Origin: Micromonospora sp. U21
GTDB lineage: Bacteria; Actinomycetota; Actinomycetes; Mycobacteriales; Micromonosporaceae
NCBI RefSeq assembly: GCF_018070045.1
Contig: NZ_JAGPYK010000003.1
Location: 62,001 to 126,000, forward strand
Direction of reading: 5' to 3'
DNA: 64,000 bases
Shown: one piece after another, positions 47,870 to 57,406 of the stretch
Position numbering within the stretch: the first letter of the stretch is position 1
How the letters are laid out: each line of letters begins with the position of its first letter
The notes under the pieces: generated by a model
Database searches by the model: none
Told to the model about the DNA's origin: nothing
The model's input: the letters and a program-made list of their open reading frames with translations, nothing else
Translations under genes and position numbers: made by a program

Positions 47870-49627
47870 TCAGCGGCAGAGCCGGGAGATCTCCTCCTGG
47901 AACCGGTCCATCGAGTTCGCCTCGGCCGGACCGAGCAGGTAGGTCTTCAGCTCACGCCGGGCCTCGGTCATCGGGTCGTCGTCGGCCCGGGTCACGGCAA
48001 CGATCTTCTCCAGCTCGCCGCAGTCCCGGCAGAGCAGGTACGCCGCCCGGGCGGTCGGGTACTCCCGCCGGAACTCGTCCTCCGGCAGGCCGCCCGGGTT
48101 GGCCACCACGTACGGCCGTTCGCTCTGAACGAAGTCCGAGACCACACTGGAGACGTCGCTGATCAGCAGGTCAGTCTGATTGAAGCAGTCGAACAGCGCC
48201 GGCGTCCGGCCGGTGACCACGAGGTGCCGGGTACCGTCCAACGAGGTCGCGTCGGCGTCACCGCCAGCGGCCCGGATGAGTTCCACCAGCCGCTCGTGCA
48301 CTGCCTTGGCGTCCTTGGAACGGGAGCCGGTCAGCGGGTGCGGCTTGTAGATGATGCGCACTTCGGGCCTCGTCGCCAGCAGACCCTTGATGATCCGCTC
48401 CCCCATCAGCACGAGCGAGGTGTGGTACGGGTCGTCGTCCAGCCACCCTTCCCACGTCGGGGCGTAGAGCACGGTGAAGGGCCGATCGACCGACTCCGCG
48501 CCGAAGGTGTGCACGCCAGCGAGCTGCGGACGCCCGATCTCAACGATGTCGGAGTCGAGCACGCCCACGCCCGCCCGGGCGTACCGCTCGCGACCGGCGA
48601 GACCGGCGACCCAGACCTCGTCGTACACCTTGCTGTAGGGGTTGACGCTGGCCGCCTTGTCGCTGTCGCCGTGCCCGACGAAGACGTGCTTCATGCCCGG
48701 CTCGCGGAGCATGTGGATGTTCGCGCCGACGTTCGCCGCGTAGAGCGTCCCGCGTACGCTGCCCAGCTCGAGGTTCATGAAGTCCACCCCGGCCGGCACA
48801 CAGATCACCGGCAGTCGAGTGTCGGCGAGCTCGGTGAACGCCTCCCGGCTACGCATCAGCACCACCGCGCGCTGCTCCAGCGCCTCGGTCGGAGCGAGCC
48901 ACATGTTCGCCTGGTAGACGTCCTTGGCCGGGCCCGCGAAGTAGAGCGCGACCTCCGGGCGGTAGCTGTCCAGCCAGCGCTGCACGGCGGGCAGCAGGGT
49001 GCTCTGCCCGCGCCCCCGACCCCGTAGCCAGGTCACCGCCACCGTCCCGCCGACCACCGCGGCGGCGGCCACCGCCACACCACCCGCGATCAACACCGCT
49101 GTGGCGTCGTCCCGCACAGCCGCGACCACCGCGGCCGGTGCCAGCAGTACGTTGATCAGGGCCAGCCGGTCACCGGCGAGCCAGGCCGTCCACTCCGGCG
49201 GGCGAGGCGCGGCGGCGATCGGCCCGAGGTCGATGTTGCGCACCAACGCCGAGACCGGGTTGCGCCGGTCGATCATGGTCTTGAGCGCGCCCGCCAGGAC
49301 CGCGGTGAGCCAGACCGCGGCCGGCAGCAGGAGAATCACGCTCAGCTCGGCCGCACGCGGGCGGACCGTGGCCACCACCAGCAGGACAACCGCGAGGTCC
49401 CGGGTGAGCTGCCGGTAGTCCCCGCGTAGGCCGACCTTCTCCAGAAGTGTGTGTGTGCCGGGCGACCACCGGGCGAGCGCGTACTCGCCGCCGAGGGCGA
49501 GGAGGCCGGCCACCGTGAAGACGGCGACCCAGCCGAGCGCACCGGCGGCGAGCATCACCACGTAAGCCAGCAGAAGCAGCGCGCCGCGGGCGGCGACTCC
49601 CGACGGTCCCATCAACTTGCGGAACAA
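47870..49627 (-). CDS. Membrane-fused TagB/TagF-like CDP-glycerol/polyol-phosphate transferase
   Basis: A 585-residue protein. The first 200 or so residues hold about six hydrophobic helices. The C-terminal 380 residues form a TagB/TagF (CDP-glycerol glycerophosphotransferase) GT-B domain with FVGHGDSDKAASVNPYSKVYD, VLYAPTWEGW, IIYKPHPLTG and LLISDVSSVVSDF. The His in GHGD and in KPHP match the catalytic residues of TagF. The membrane fusion is unusual, since classical TagF uses amphipathic helices. The TTG start has GGGAG 8 nt upstream. Probably builds a polyol-phosphate (teichoic-acid-like) chain; the donor is unknown. Confidence 0.85.
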   Translation of the reverse strand: MFRKLMGPSGVAARGALLLLAYVVMLAAGALGWVAVFTVAGLLALGGEYALARWSPGTHTLLEKVGLRGDYRQLTRDLAVVLLVVATVRPRAAELSVILLLPAAVWLTAVLAGALKTMIDRRNPVSALVRNIDLGPIAAAPRPPEWTAWLAGDRLALINVLLAPAAVVAAVRDDATAVLIAGGVAVAAAAVVGGTVAVTWLRGRGRGQSTLLPAVQRWLDSYRPEVALYFAGPAKDVYQANMWLAPTEALEQRAVVLMRSREAFTELADTRLPVICVPAGVDFMNLELGSVRGTLYAANVGANIHMLREPGMKHVFVGHGDSDKAASVNPYSKVYDEVWVAGLAGRERYARAGVGVLDSDIVEIGRPQLAGVHTFGAESVDRPFTVLYAPTWEGWLDDDPYHTSLVLMGERIIKGLLATRPEVRIIYKPHPLTGSRSKDAKAVHERLVELIRAAGGDADATSLDGTRHLVVTGRTPALFDCFNQTDLLISDVSSVVSDFVQSERPYVVANPGGLPEDEFRREYPTARAAYLLCRDCGELEKIVAVTRADDDPMTEARRELKTYLLGPAEANSMDRFQEEISRLCR

Positions 49628-49899
49628 GGACTACGCTCCCTATCGACGTAGACGACGAGCCGCACCCGGCGGGCGTCGTGTCATACGGAGACGCGAAATG
49701 CCCGACGGGCCGCGTCGTTCGTCATACCGGTCCAACTCGCCCAAGACCTTAACGCGAGAGCGACCGGGGGGCATCGTTCGGGTATCGGTCGATCAGTCGG
49801 AGGATGAATCGACCGGACACGGTCGTGTGGCCGTCCGACCTCCTCCCGGCCACACGTCCCGGAACCGGCGCCGGCCCTGACGGGATGCCCCGGCCCGGA

Positions 49900-51966
49900 T
49901 CAGGCGGGCTGGCGGAAGCAGCGCATCGCCCCCGGAGCTGCCCGCTTCGCGAACTCCTGGAACCCGAGTTCCACCGCGGTCTCCCGGGCGGCGCGATTGC
50001 CCGAGTACACGCAGATCGTGGACACGTCCAGCCGGTCCACCGCCGCCTTCAGTTCCGGCAGCGGTGCAAGATCCGGCCGGCCGTCGGCCAGCGCCGCAAG
50101 CTTGAACCGGTCCTGGACGAAATCGGAACTCTGGTCGTACTCGATCAGGTAACCGTCCCGGGGCATGACGACCCGCAGCCGGCTGCTGACGATCGGCGAG
50201 ATTCGCATCAGCGTCGAGGGAGCGAGCAGCAGGCCCGGCGGACGGTCCAGCCCCTGCATCCAGAAGACGATTTTCTGGCGCTGCTGGGGCAGCTTCCAGA
50301 TCGGGTGCGGCCGCACCTCGACGAAGCTCTCGGTCGACCACATCGGCGCGCCCCAGACGGCGAACGACGCCACCAGCGCGGCGGCGGTCGCGGCTCCGAC
50401 CAACCCGTCAAGGAGCCGCCGGGCCCCGGGCAGCCGCACGGTGCACAGGATGCCGACGAGCCCGGGCAGGGCGAGGATCCAGGGCACCCGCCAGAGCACC
50501 GCGGAGACCCCGCTCAGGTCACCGAGCAGTTCGAGTACGCCGGGGACGAACAGTACGCTCATGGTCAGAGCGGCGCCCGCCGCGAGCAACTGCGGGGTAC
50601 GCCTCCGAACCAGCATCGGAGCGCACCAGAGGGCGAGGCCACCGATCACACCCAGCACCCCGATCAGCAGGGTCCGCCGGTAGGTGCCCTCGGCGTCGAA
50701 GAACTGCGTCTCCCCGCCGGCCTCGGTGACCGGCCCGAGGACGAGCCGCGACACCACCACCGAACCGACCGGGTATGCCACAGCGGCGACGAACGCGGCG
50801 AGCGCCTCCCGCCAGCGCCCGACCAGCAGCATCGCCGCGGCGGCCCCACCGACCAGGATCGGCAGGATGATCGCCGACGTGGAGGTGAGCCCGGTGGCCA
50901 CGATCGAGAGCGCGAAGACCAGGAAGAGCCGCCACCGCGACCGCGACTCGAACCAGTCGGTGAGGTAGACCCACATCAGCGGAACGACCGCGGAGACGAA
51001 CATGCCCTTGCCCTCGTAGAGCCGGGGCAGATGGAAGGTGCCGAGTGCGGCGTCCGAACCGGCCACGAGGTAGAGGTAGGCGATGCCGACGCTGAAGGCG
51101 AGAACCGGTCGGCGCGGCGCCCAGCGGTGCACCAGCCGCCAGAGGGCGAGCACCGCGAGCACGGCCAGCACGGGCAGCAGCACGTACCAGGTGGCGGAGG
51201 CGCCGTGGATACCGAGGAACCGCCCGAGCGCGCCGGCGAAGACTTCGATCGACGAGATGGGCGGTTGGGTCGTCAGCGCCGGGGCGACCCCCTCGGTGAA
51301 GAGGAAGTCGCGCAGGGGGATCTGATCGCGGTCGGCCACCCATACGGACTTACCGACGTAGAAGACGTCGTCCCTGGAGTTGCGGGCCATGAAGAACGAC
51401 GAGACGGCCACCAGCACCGAGATCAGCAGCGCGTAGCCGGCCTGCCAGGCGCCGGTGGCGGGGGCCTCCGCTCCGGCGCCGGTCAGCCAGTGCCGCCGGG
51501 CCAGCAGCGCGACCACGACGGAGGCGACCAGACCCAGGACGGCGGGCACCCACCACGGCATGTCGCCGGCGACACCGGCCGTGACCGCCGCGCCGACCCC
51601 GGCGACGATCGCGACCAGCGGCCAGCGGCGCGACCGGTCCGTGCCGGGGTCCGCCGGGCTCTCGGTCCCGGCCGGCGCCGGTGCGGGCTGCCGGCGGACC
51701 GCCCGCACGATCGCGACACCCGCGAGCAACACGCAGCCGACCAGCCAGATCAGGAAGATCACCGACGGGGCGAGGCGGAACAGGAACGCGACGTGGTAGA
51801 TCACCGTGAAGAGCGCGAAGGCGATCACCGCCGCGTCGGTGACCAGCCGGGGCGACGCCGCCACGAGCACGCGCAGACGACCGGCGAGGCTGTCGCGCCG
51901 CGGCGGGTCCGGCTGGGTCACATCCGGCTCGGTCTCTGCCACAGCGGAACTACCGACCTTCGACAC
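49900..51966 (-). CDS. Large polytopic membrane protein, possibly DUF6077 family
   Basis: A 688-residue membrane protein with some 14 hydrophobic helices and a soluble C-terminal domain of about 130 residues. An extracytoplasmic loop carries ARNSRDDVFYVGKSVWVADRD, whose acidic DD motif is of GT-C type, and DFLFTEG. I recall this pattern from actinobacterial proteins labelled DUF6077, but I am unsure. GTG 51966 has AGGAAG 4-5 nt upstream. The neighbourhood implies a role in surface glycan polymerisation, modification or transfer. Confidence 0.7.
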   Translation of the reverse strand: MSKVGSSAVAETEPDVTQPDPPRRDSLAGRLRVLVAASPRLVTDAAVIAFALFTVIYHVAFLFRLAPSVIFLIWLVGCVLLAGVAIVRAVRRQPAPAPAGTESPADPGTDRSRRWPLVAIVAGVGAAVTAGVAGDMPWWVPAVLGLVASVVVALLARRHWLTGAGAEAPATGAWQAGYALLISVLVAVSSFFMARNSRDDVFYVGKSVWVADRDQIPLRDFLFTEGVAPALTTQPPISSIEVFAGALGRFLGIHGASATWYVLLPVLAVLAVLALWRLVHRWAPRRPVLAFSVGIAYLYLVAGSDAALGTFHLPRLYEGKGMFVSAVVPLMWVYLTDWFESRSRWRLFLVFALSIVATGLTSTSAIILPILVGGAAAAMLLVGRWREALAAFVAAVAYPVGSVVVSRLVLGPVTEAGGETQFFDAEGTYRRTLLIGVLGVIGGLALWCAPMLVRRRTPQLLAAGAALTMSVLFVPGVLELLGDLSGVSAVLWRVPWILALPGLVGILCTVRLPGARRLLDGLVGAATAAALVASFAVWGAPMWSTESFVEVRPHPIWKLPQQRQKIVFWMQGLDRPPGLLLAPSTLMRISPIVSSRLRVVMPRDGYLIEYDQSSDFVQDRFKLAALADGRPDLAPLPELKAAVDRLDVSTICVYSGNRAARETAVELGFQEFAKRAAPGAMRCFRQPA

Positions 51967-52095
51967 GAAGCTTCCTAATCTTTTCTCATCAGGGCTAGGT
52001 CCTCGCGACCCTAAGGTGCGCCCCCGCCGGTCGGACGACGGGAGCGTACCTGGGCGTCGGCGTTCGCAGCATCCCCGTCGGGCGGGGATGCCGCG

Positions 52096-53061
52096 TCAGC
52101 GGCCGCTGTCGGCGAAGAGCCGACCCACCACCCGGTGCGCCGGCAGGATCCGCTGCCGCTCGACGTCAGCGTCGGCGGTGCCGGCGACGATGTCCAGGAA
52201 GTGGTCCAGCTGGGCGGCGAGCGGCTCGCGGTTCGTGATCAGCTCCGGCACCTCGATGATGCTCTGCTGCCGGTAGCCGCGGCCGTCCGGGGTGGCGGCG
52301 TCCAGCGAGACGTGCCGGTAGATGGTCACGTCCTTGCGGATCAGGTCGGCCTCGATCAACCGGTCGACCTCGCTGATCACCAGGGTTCGCACCTTGCGCT
52401 GCCCGATCCGGCTGGCCGACACGTTGGCCAGGGCGCCGGTGCCGAACGACAGCACGGTCTCCGCCACGTCCTCCGCCTCGGTGAGCGAGTCGGGGTGGAA
52501 GTGACCCAGGGTCCCGCGTACCGCCGCCGGCTCCTCTCCGCCGAATGCCTGGATCGCCAGGTCGACGTCGTGGATGAGCAGGTCCCAGGCGACCCCGGTG
52601 CGGATCCGCGGCGCGTACGGCGAGTGCCGGGTGGCGGTCAGGTGCACCGGGCGGTGCACCAGGGCCAGAGCCGTCAGCACCGCCGGGTTGAACCGCTCCA
52701 GCAGCCCGCACAGCAGCGGTACGCCGCGCTTCTCGGAGGTCGCGACGATCTCCTCGGTCTCGGCGAGGCTGCCGCAGACCGGCTTCTCGATCAGCAGCGG
52801 CTTGTCGGCGGCCAGGACCTGGTCGGCGAGGCCGTGGTGGAACTCGGTGGGAGCGGCGATCACCACCGCGTCGACGTCGGAGAGGTCGTCGGCGTCCGCG
52901 GACCAGTCGGCCCCGTACCGCTCGGCGGCCTGCTGGCCCACCGAGCGCCGGGGCTCGATGACCCGGGCCAGCTCGGCCCGGTCGGACTGGGCGACCACCC
53001 GGGCGTGCAGCGAACCCATGACCCCGGTGCCGACCAGGGCGAAACGCAGCTTGGCGGTCAC
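52096..53061 (-). CDS. Gfo/Idh/MocA oxidoreductase, WlbA/WbpB-like
   Basis: A 321-residue NAD-dependent sugar oxidoreductase. The Rossmann motif is ALVGTGVMGSLHARVVAQ, followed by the family EKPVCGSLAETEEI (catalytic Lys in EKP) and AWDLLIHDVDLA. In WlbA/WbpB this oxidises C3 of UDP-GlcNAcA to the 3-keto form, and several characterised members regenerate NAD+ by reducing 2-oxoglutarate. GTG 53061 overlaps the aminotransferase stop (GTGA) and replaces a longer open frame. The pairing with a DegT aminotransferase supports the assignment. Confidence 0.82.
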   Translation of the reverse strand: MTAKLRFALVGTGVMGSLHARVVAQSDRAELARVIEPRRSVGQQAAERYGADWSADADDLSDVDAVVIAAPTEFHHGLADQVLAADKPLLIEKPVCGSLAETEEIVATSEKRGVPLLCGLLERFNPAVLTALALVHRPVHLTATRHSPYAPRIRTGVAWDLLIHDVDLAIQAFGGEEPAAVRGTLGHFHPDSLTEAEDVAETVLSFGTGALANVSASRIGQRKVRTLVISEVDRLIEADLIRKDVTIYRHVSLDAATPDGRGYRQQSIIEVPELITNREPLAAQLDHFLDIVAGTADADVERQRILPAHRVVGRLFADSGR

Positions 53062-54158
53062 GCGCCGACCGCCTTCCGGACTGCCTCGACGACCTGGTCG
53101 AGGTCGCCGTCGGTGAGGTGCTGGTGCACCGGCAGGGAGACGCACTGGCGGACGACCCGGTCGGCCACCGGTGCCGGGTCGGCGATCACCCGTGGGTGGT
53201 CCCGGTAGCAGTCGTAGTCGTAGACCGTCTTCGGGTAGTAGATGCCGCAGCCCACGCCGCTCTCGGTCAGGCGGGCGATCACCTCGTCGCGGCTCACCGG
53301 CGCCTCGTCGGTGACCAGCACCGTGTACTGGTGCCAGACGTGCGACCGGCCGGGCAGCTCGGTCGGCAGGCGCAGCCCGGGGACGTCGGCCAGGCCGGCG
53401 GAGAGCCGGGCGGCGTTGTCCTTGCGGCGCTTGACGTTCTCGCCGTACGAGGCGATCTGCGGGATGCCCAGCGCGGCCTGCAGGTCGGTGAGGCGGTAGT
53501 TGTGACCGGCCACCTCGTACTGGTAGCGCTGCCGCATGCCCTGGTTGCGCAGCACGCGCAACCGGTCGGCGAGCACCGCGTCATTGGTGGTGATCATGCC
53601 GCCCTCACCGGTGGTGAGGTTCTTGGTGGCATACAGCGAGAAGGTGCCGAGACCGAAGCTGCCGGCGCCGCGGCCGGAGATGGTCGCGCCCAGGGACTGC
53701 GCGGTGTCCTCGACCAGGCCCAGGCCTCGCTTCTGGGCCAGCGGGCCGATGGTGTCCATGTCGGCGGGCTGGCCGTACAGGTGCACCGGCATCAGCACCC
53801 GGGTGCGCGGGCCGATCGCGTCGGCGAGCGCCGCCGGGTCGACGCAGAAGTCATCCTCGCGAATGTCGGCGAACCGGGCGGTGGCGCCCGCCTCGAGGAT
53901 CGCGTTGAGGGTCGCGACGAAGGTGAAGGGGCTAGTGACCACCTCGTCGCCGGGCTGCAGGTCGAGCACCTGGAGCGCGGCCACGAGGGCGGTGGTGCCG
54001 TTGTTGACGGCGACCGCGTGCTCGACGCCGACCAGGTCGGCGAACTCGCGCTCCAGGCGGGCCACCATCGGGCCCTGCGCGATGACACCCGAGCGGATCA
54101 CCTCGACCGCCAACCGTTCGGCCGCCTCGTCCAGCTTGACGACGGAAATCGGGATCAC
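53058..54158 (-). CDS. DegT/DnrJ/EryC1 sugar aminotransferase, WlbC/WbpE-like
   Basis: A PLP enzyme of 366 residues, predicted to aminate the 3-keto sugar produced by the coupled oxidoreductase, with glutamate as donor. Lys179 (SLYATKNLTTGEGG) is the PLP lysine. NNGTTALVAALQ binds phosphate, and VEDTAQSLGA and GHNYRLTDLQAALG are typical. GTG 54158 is chosen because aaggagag lies 5 nt upstream and the frame above it is non-homologous. A -10-like TACGGT lies at 54198-54193 on the minus strand. Confidence 0.9.
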   Translation of the reverse strand: MIPISVVKLDEAAERLAVEVIRSGVIAQGPMVARLEREFADLVGVEHAVAVNNGTTALVAALQVLDLQPGDEVVTSPFTFVATLNAILEAGATARFADIREDDFCVDPAALADAIGPRTRVLMPVHLYGQPADMDTIGPLAQKRGLGLVEDTAQSLGATISGRGAGSFGLGTFSLYATKNLTTGEGGMITTNDAVLADRLRVLRNQGMRQRYQYEVAGHNYRLTDLQAALGIPQIASYGENVKRRKDNAARLSAGLADVPGLRLPTELPGRSHVWHQYTVLVTDEAPVSRDEVIARLTESGVGCGIYYPKTVYDYDCYRDHPRVIADPAPVADRVVRQCVSLPVHQHLTDGDLDQVVEAVRKAVGA

Positions 54159-54371
54159 AACAGCTCTCCTTGAGGTATGGGGCAGCGTGCAGACCGTAGC
54201 AGCGCGGGAGACGCCCGGCACACCTGGACCACCGCGACGCGAATCCCCCACCGCCGAACCGGTCCCGACTCGCGGTCAACCTCGGTTCGTGGTACGCGGC
54301 ACACTGCGCTAGTCTCGGCGAATTGTGCAGGCGACCCGGACGGGTCGGGACGACCAAAGGACAGGACGGCC

Positions 54372-55508
54372 GTGGCAGACACCGCGACGCAGGTCGAAAC
54401 GGTACCCACACCGGCCACCGGGGCCACCGCGGCGAAGTCCCGCTGGCTCTCGCTGGCCGTCCGGGTGGTGGTGATCGGGGCGATCGCGGCCGGCATGACC
54501 TGGAGCGTCGTCAGCCAGTGGCCGCAGGTGCGGCAGACCTGGCTCGACCTCGCGTGGCCCTCGGTGGTGCTCGCCGTGCTGGCGGTGCTGGCCGGCATGT
54601 TCGCCAACTCGATGGCCTGGCGGGCCGCCGCGGCGGACCTGGAGCACCGGGTGTCCGTGCCGGCCGCCCTGCGGATCTGCATGGTCGGCCAGCTCGGCAA
54701 GTACATCCCGGGGAGCGTCTGGGCCTACGTCCTCCAGATGGAGCTGGGCCGGCGCGCCGGCCTGCCGCGGGCCCGGGCCTTCCTGGCCACGCTCGTGGCG
54801 CTGGGCCTCGGCGTCGTCGCCGCGCTCGGTGTGGGGCTGCTCAGCCTGCCTTCGCTGCTCGACGCGACCGCCGACTCCGGCGCGGAGTACGCCGAGCCGG
54901 TCCGGGTGGCGCTCTACATCGTCGCCGTTCTCTTCCCGATCGCGCTGCTCTGCGCCATTCCGGCCGTGTTGACCCGGCTCATCCAGCTCGTCCTGAAGGT
55001 GCTGCGCCGGCCGCCGCTGCAGCACAAGCTCACCCTGCCCGGCGTGCTCCGGGTGGTCGGGTGGAGCGCTCTGGGCTACACCCTGTTCGGCGTGCACCTG
55101 TGGCTGCTGGCCAACGCCCAGGCCGCCCCGGGCGTCGGCGGCCTGCTACGGAGCATCGGATCGTTCGCCATCGCGATGACCGTCGGGATGTTCGCCTTCC
55201 TCTCCCCCTCCGGGCTGGGCGTCCGGGAGGCCGTGCTGGTCGCCACCATGGCGCCCTTCCTCGCCGGAGCCGGCGGCATCGGCGCGGCGACCGGGATCGC
55301 GCTCGCCTCCCGACTGATCTTCACCGTGGCCGACCTGCTCGCCGCCGGCATCGCCGCCCTCTCCGGAATGCGGCAGCTGCGGAAGGTCACCGGCGAGAGC
55401 CCCGTCGAGCCGGCCTCGGACGAGCCCGCACGGGCGGTCGTCGCGGACCCGGTACCAGCTCCGCGCTCCGGCACGGACGAGCCGGCGACCGCGGTCATCA
55501 GCCGCTGA
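54372..55508 (+). CDS. Lysylphosphatidylglycerol synthase TM-region / YbhN-like flippase-domain protein
   Basis: A 378-residue membrane protein of the AglD/YbhN/MprF-transmembrane type, with about eight helices. Diagnostic segments are GQLGKYIPGSVWAYVLQMELGRRAGLPRARA and the late AFLSPSGLGVREAVL. Relatives occur in polysaccharide loci and may move or modify lipid-linked glycans. The C-terminus is a cytosolic Pro/Ala/Glu-rich tail of about 50 residues. GTG 54372 follows aggac. TAGTCT at 54310-54315 is a -10 candidate. It is divergent from the aminotransferase. Confidence 0.83.
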   Translation: MADTATQVETVPTPATGATAAKSRWLSLAVRVVVIGAIAAGMTWSVVSQWPQVRQTWLDLAWPSVVLAVLAVLAGMFANSMAWRAAAADLEHRVSVPAALRICMVGQLGKYIPGSVWAYVLQMELGRRAGLPRARAFLATLVALGLGVVAALGVGLLSLPSLLDATADSGAEYAEPVRVALYIVAVLFPIALLCAIPAVLTRLIQLVLKVLRRPPLQHKLTLPGVLRVVGWSALGYTLFGVHLWLLANAQAAPGVGGLLRSIGSFAIAMTVGMFAFLSPSGLGVREAVLVATMAPFLAGAGGIGAATGIALASRLIFTVADLLAAGIAALSGMRQLRKVTGESPVEPASDEPARAVVADPVPAPRSGTDEPATAVISR

Positions 55509-55604
55509 ACGTTCCTCGCCCGGTCACCACGGCCGGTTCCCGCCCGCCCGGCGATCACCGCCGCCGGGTCGCGGCGTCCAGCCGCGCGGATGACGTGAAC
55601 GAGT

Positions 55605-55644
55605 GTGATACCGCGGAGGCATGAATCTGCCTCCGCGGTATCAC
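55605..55644. terminator. 17-bp hairpin after the YbhN-like gene
   Basis: Perfect 17-bp stem (55605-55621 with 55628-55644) and a 6-nt loop, followed by gttgag. It terminates the rightward transcript. Confidence 0.75.
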
Positions 55645-55670
55645 GTTGAGAAGTAGGTGTGACGTGCTTC

Positions 55671-55710
55671 GGGGGCGTTTGCTGCCGCTGGAGCGACAGC
55701 AAACGCCCCC
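55671..55710. terminator. 14-bp hairpin downstream of the leftward amino-sugar operon
   Basis: Perfect 14-bp stem (55671-55684 with 55697-55710) with a 12-nt loop. It lies 28 nt past the stop of the leftward GT4 gene and back to back with the hairpin at 55605. Confidence 0.7.
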
Positions 55711-55737
55711 GGACGTGCCGTGGTTGCGCGCCCCGGA

Positions 55738-56925
55738 TCAGGGCCGGCGCGAGGCGGCCATCTCGCTGAGCACCTCGAGGTGCCGGTGGAGCACCCGGTC
55801 CAGGCTGAACCGCTCGCGGATGAGAGCCTGACCGTTGACCCCGATCTGCTTGGCCACACCCGGCTCGGTCAGCGCGGCGACCAGCCGCTTGGCCAGGCCC
55901 TGGACATCGCCCGGCTGGCAGAGCAGGACGTTGTCGCCGTCGCGGAGAGCGATGCCGGGGAAGTTGTCGGCCCGCGCCGGCGCCACCACCGGCACCCCGG
56001 CGGCCATCGCCTCCAGCGTCGCGGTGCCGAGGCCGAGCCCCTGCTCGTGCGACTCCACAGTGGCGGCGGCGAGGTAGTCCGGGATTTCGCTCTTGGGCAC
56101 CTTGCCCGCGGCGATGATGGCGTGCTCGACGCCGAGCGCACGGGCCCGCTCGGCGAAGTGGTGGTAGTAGACCTGCCCGCAGATGAGCAGCTTCGCGTCC
56201 GGCACCGTGGCCAGCACCTCGGGCAGCGCCTCGACCAGCGCGACGCGGTCCCGCAGTGGGATGACGTGGCCCACCGACAGAATGACCGGCGCGTTGCCCA
56301 GGTCGTGACGGTCACGGACACGCTGACCGTTGCCGCCGACCACCCAGTCCGGATCCACCCCGACCGGGATCGGCACCAGACCGGAGTGCGCGCCCCGATA
56401 GCGCGACTCGATGTACTCCTGCATCAGCACATCCATAACCACGAGCCGGGGCTTGGCGCGCCGCATGAACGGCTTGACCATGGTCGCGTCCAGACCGCGG
56501 AACACCTTCGCGTACCGGGCCTGCGGGTTCTCCAGCCGGGTGTGGATGGAGAGCAGCGTCGGCACCCGGCGCTTACGCGCGTACAGCGCGGTCGCCCAGG
56601 TCAGGTCGAAGAACTGCCCGTGCTGGTGGATGACGTCCGGCCGGAAGTCGTCGAGCAGGGTGCGGACCCGCCGCAACACGCTCGGCCGGCTGGTGAAGGA
56701 GATGTCGAAGCTGACGGCCAGCCGGGTCTCCGGCAGCATGAACGCCGGCAGACGGACGATCCGCAGCCCGTCGCGCTCCTCGACCGCCGGAGCGTCCTGG
56801 TAGGCGGCGGTGAGCACCAGCACCTCGTGCCCGGCGGCGGCGTAGCCGCGGGCGAGCGACTCGGACAGGTGGGAGCTTCCGCCGGCGCGCGGCGGGAAGA
56901 AGTTGTTGACGACTGCGATTCGCAC
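55738..56925 (-). CDS. GT4 family glycosyltransferase
   Basis: A 395-residue GT-B glycosyltransferase. The N-terminus IAVVNNFFPPRAGGSSHLSESLA is typical. HQHGQFFDLTWATAL, ILSVGHVIPLRDRVALVEAL and the donor-site EQGLGLGTATLEAMAAG (E-x7-E type) follow. It is the last gene of a four-gene operon (aminotransferase, SDR, acyltransferase, glycosyltransferase), so it probably transfers the amino sugar made by the other three. Confidence 0.88.
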   Translation of the reverse strand: MRIAVVNNFFPPRAGGSSHLSESLARGYAAAGHEVLVLTAAYQDAPAVEERDGLRIVRLPAFMLPETRLAVSFDISFTSRPSVLRRVRTLLDDFRPDVIHQHGQFFDLTWATALYARKRRVPTLLSIHTRLENPQARYAKVFRGLDATMVKPFMRRAKPRLVVMDVLMQEYIESRYRGAHSGLVPIPVGVDPDWVVGGNGQRVRDRHDLGNAPVILSVGHVIPLRDRVALVEALPEVLATVPDAKLLICGQVYYHHFAERARALGVEHAIIAAGKVPKSEIPDYLAAATVESHEQGLGLGTATLEAMAAGVPVVAPARADNFPGIALRDGDNVLLCQPGDVQGLAKRLVAALTEPGVAKQIGVNGQALIRERFSLDRVLHRHLEVLSEMAASRRP

Positions 56926-56938
56926 GGGAGGGGGGCTC

Positions 56939-57406
56939 CTAGCTTTCCGCTACGGGGACGAACCGGACATCGCCGCCGTCCAACTCGACTGTGGAGACCA
57001 CCCGGGCCGGGACACCCGTCACGACCGCCCCCGGTGGCACGTCTCTGGTGACCACCGCGCCCGCGCCGATGACCGCACCGTCACCGACGGTGACGCCCAT
57101 CATCACGGTCGCGTTCGCCCCGATGAAGACGCGGTCGCCGATCAACACCGGCGCCCGGTCCACCGAAGCATAGGCACGACCCGATACGCAACGCCGGGCG
57201 GTGGAATGGGTGTAAATCTGCGCGCCGCAGCTGATGTCGCACCCGGCGCCGATGGTCAGCCCGCCGGAACCGTCGATGACCGTGAAGGCACCGATCCACG
57301 TCCCGGCGCCGATCACCGGCTCGCCGATCACCCAGGCGTGCGGGTTGTACGGGTTCGCCGGGAGCCCGTGCGATGACGGACTCCCGGCGGACGACGGCTG
57401 GGTCAC
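56939..57406 (-). CDS. Hexapeptide-repeat acyltransferase
   Basis: A 155-residue left-handed beta-helix acetyl/acyltransferase with repeats such as [28 protein letters not shown] and [20 protein letters not shown], ending in a typical GVPARVV cap. GTG 57406 overlaps the preceding SDR stop (GTGA). The position between a sugar SDR and a glycosyltransferase suggests N-acylation of the amino sugar. Acyl group and acceptor are unknown. Confidence 0.83.
   Translation of the reverse strand: MTQPSSAGSPSSHGLPANPYNPHAWVIGEPVIGAGTWIGAFTVIDGSGGLTIGAGCDISCGAQIYTHSTARRCVSGRAYASVDRAPVLIGDRVFIGANATVMMGVTVGDGAVIGAGAVVTRDVPPGAVVTGVPARVVSTVELDGGDVRFVPVAES

Noticed and set aside
49804..51978. 724-codon plus-strand frame opposite the large membrane protein
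   Set aside because: Asp/Gln/Arg/His-rich translation typical of antisense reading of a hydrophobic membrane gene; the minus-strand protein has clear helices and a good ribosome site.
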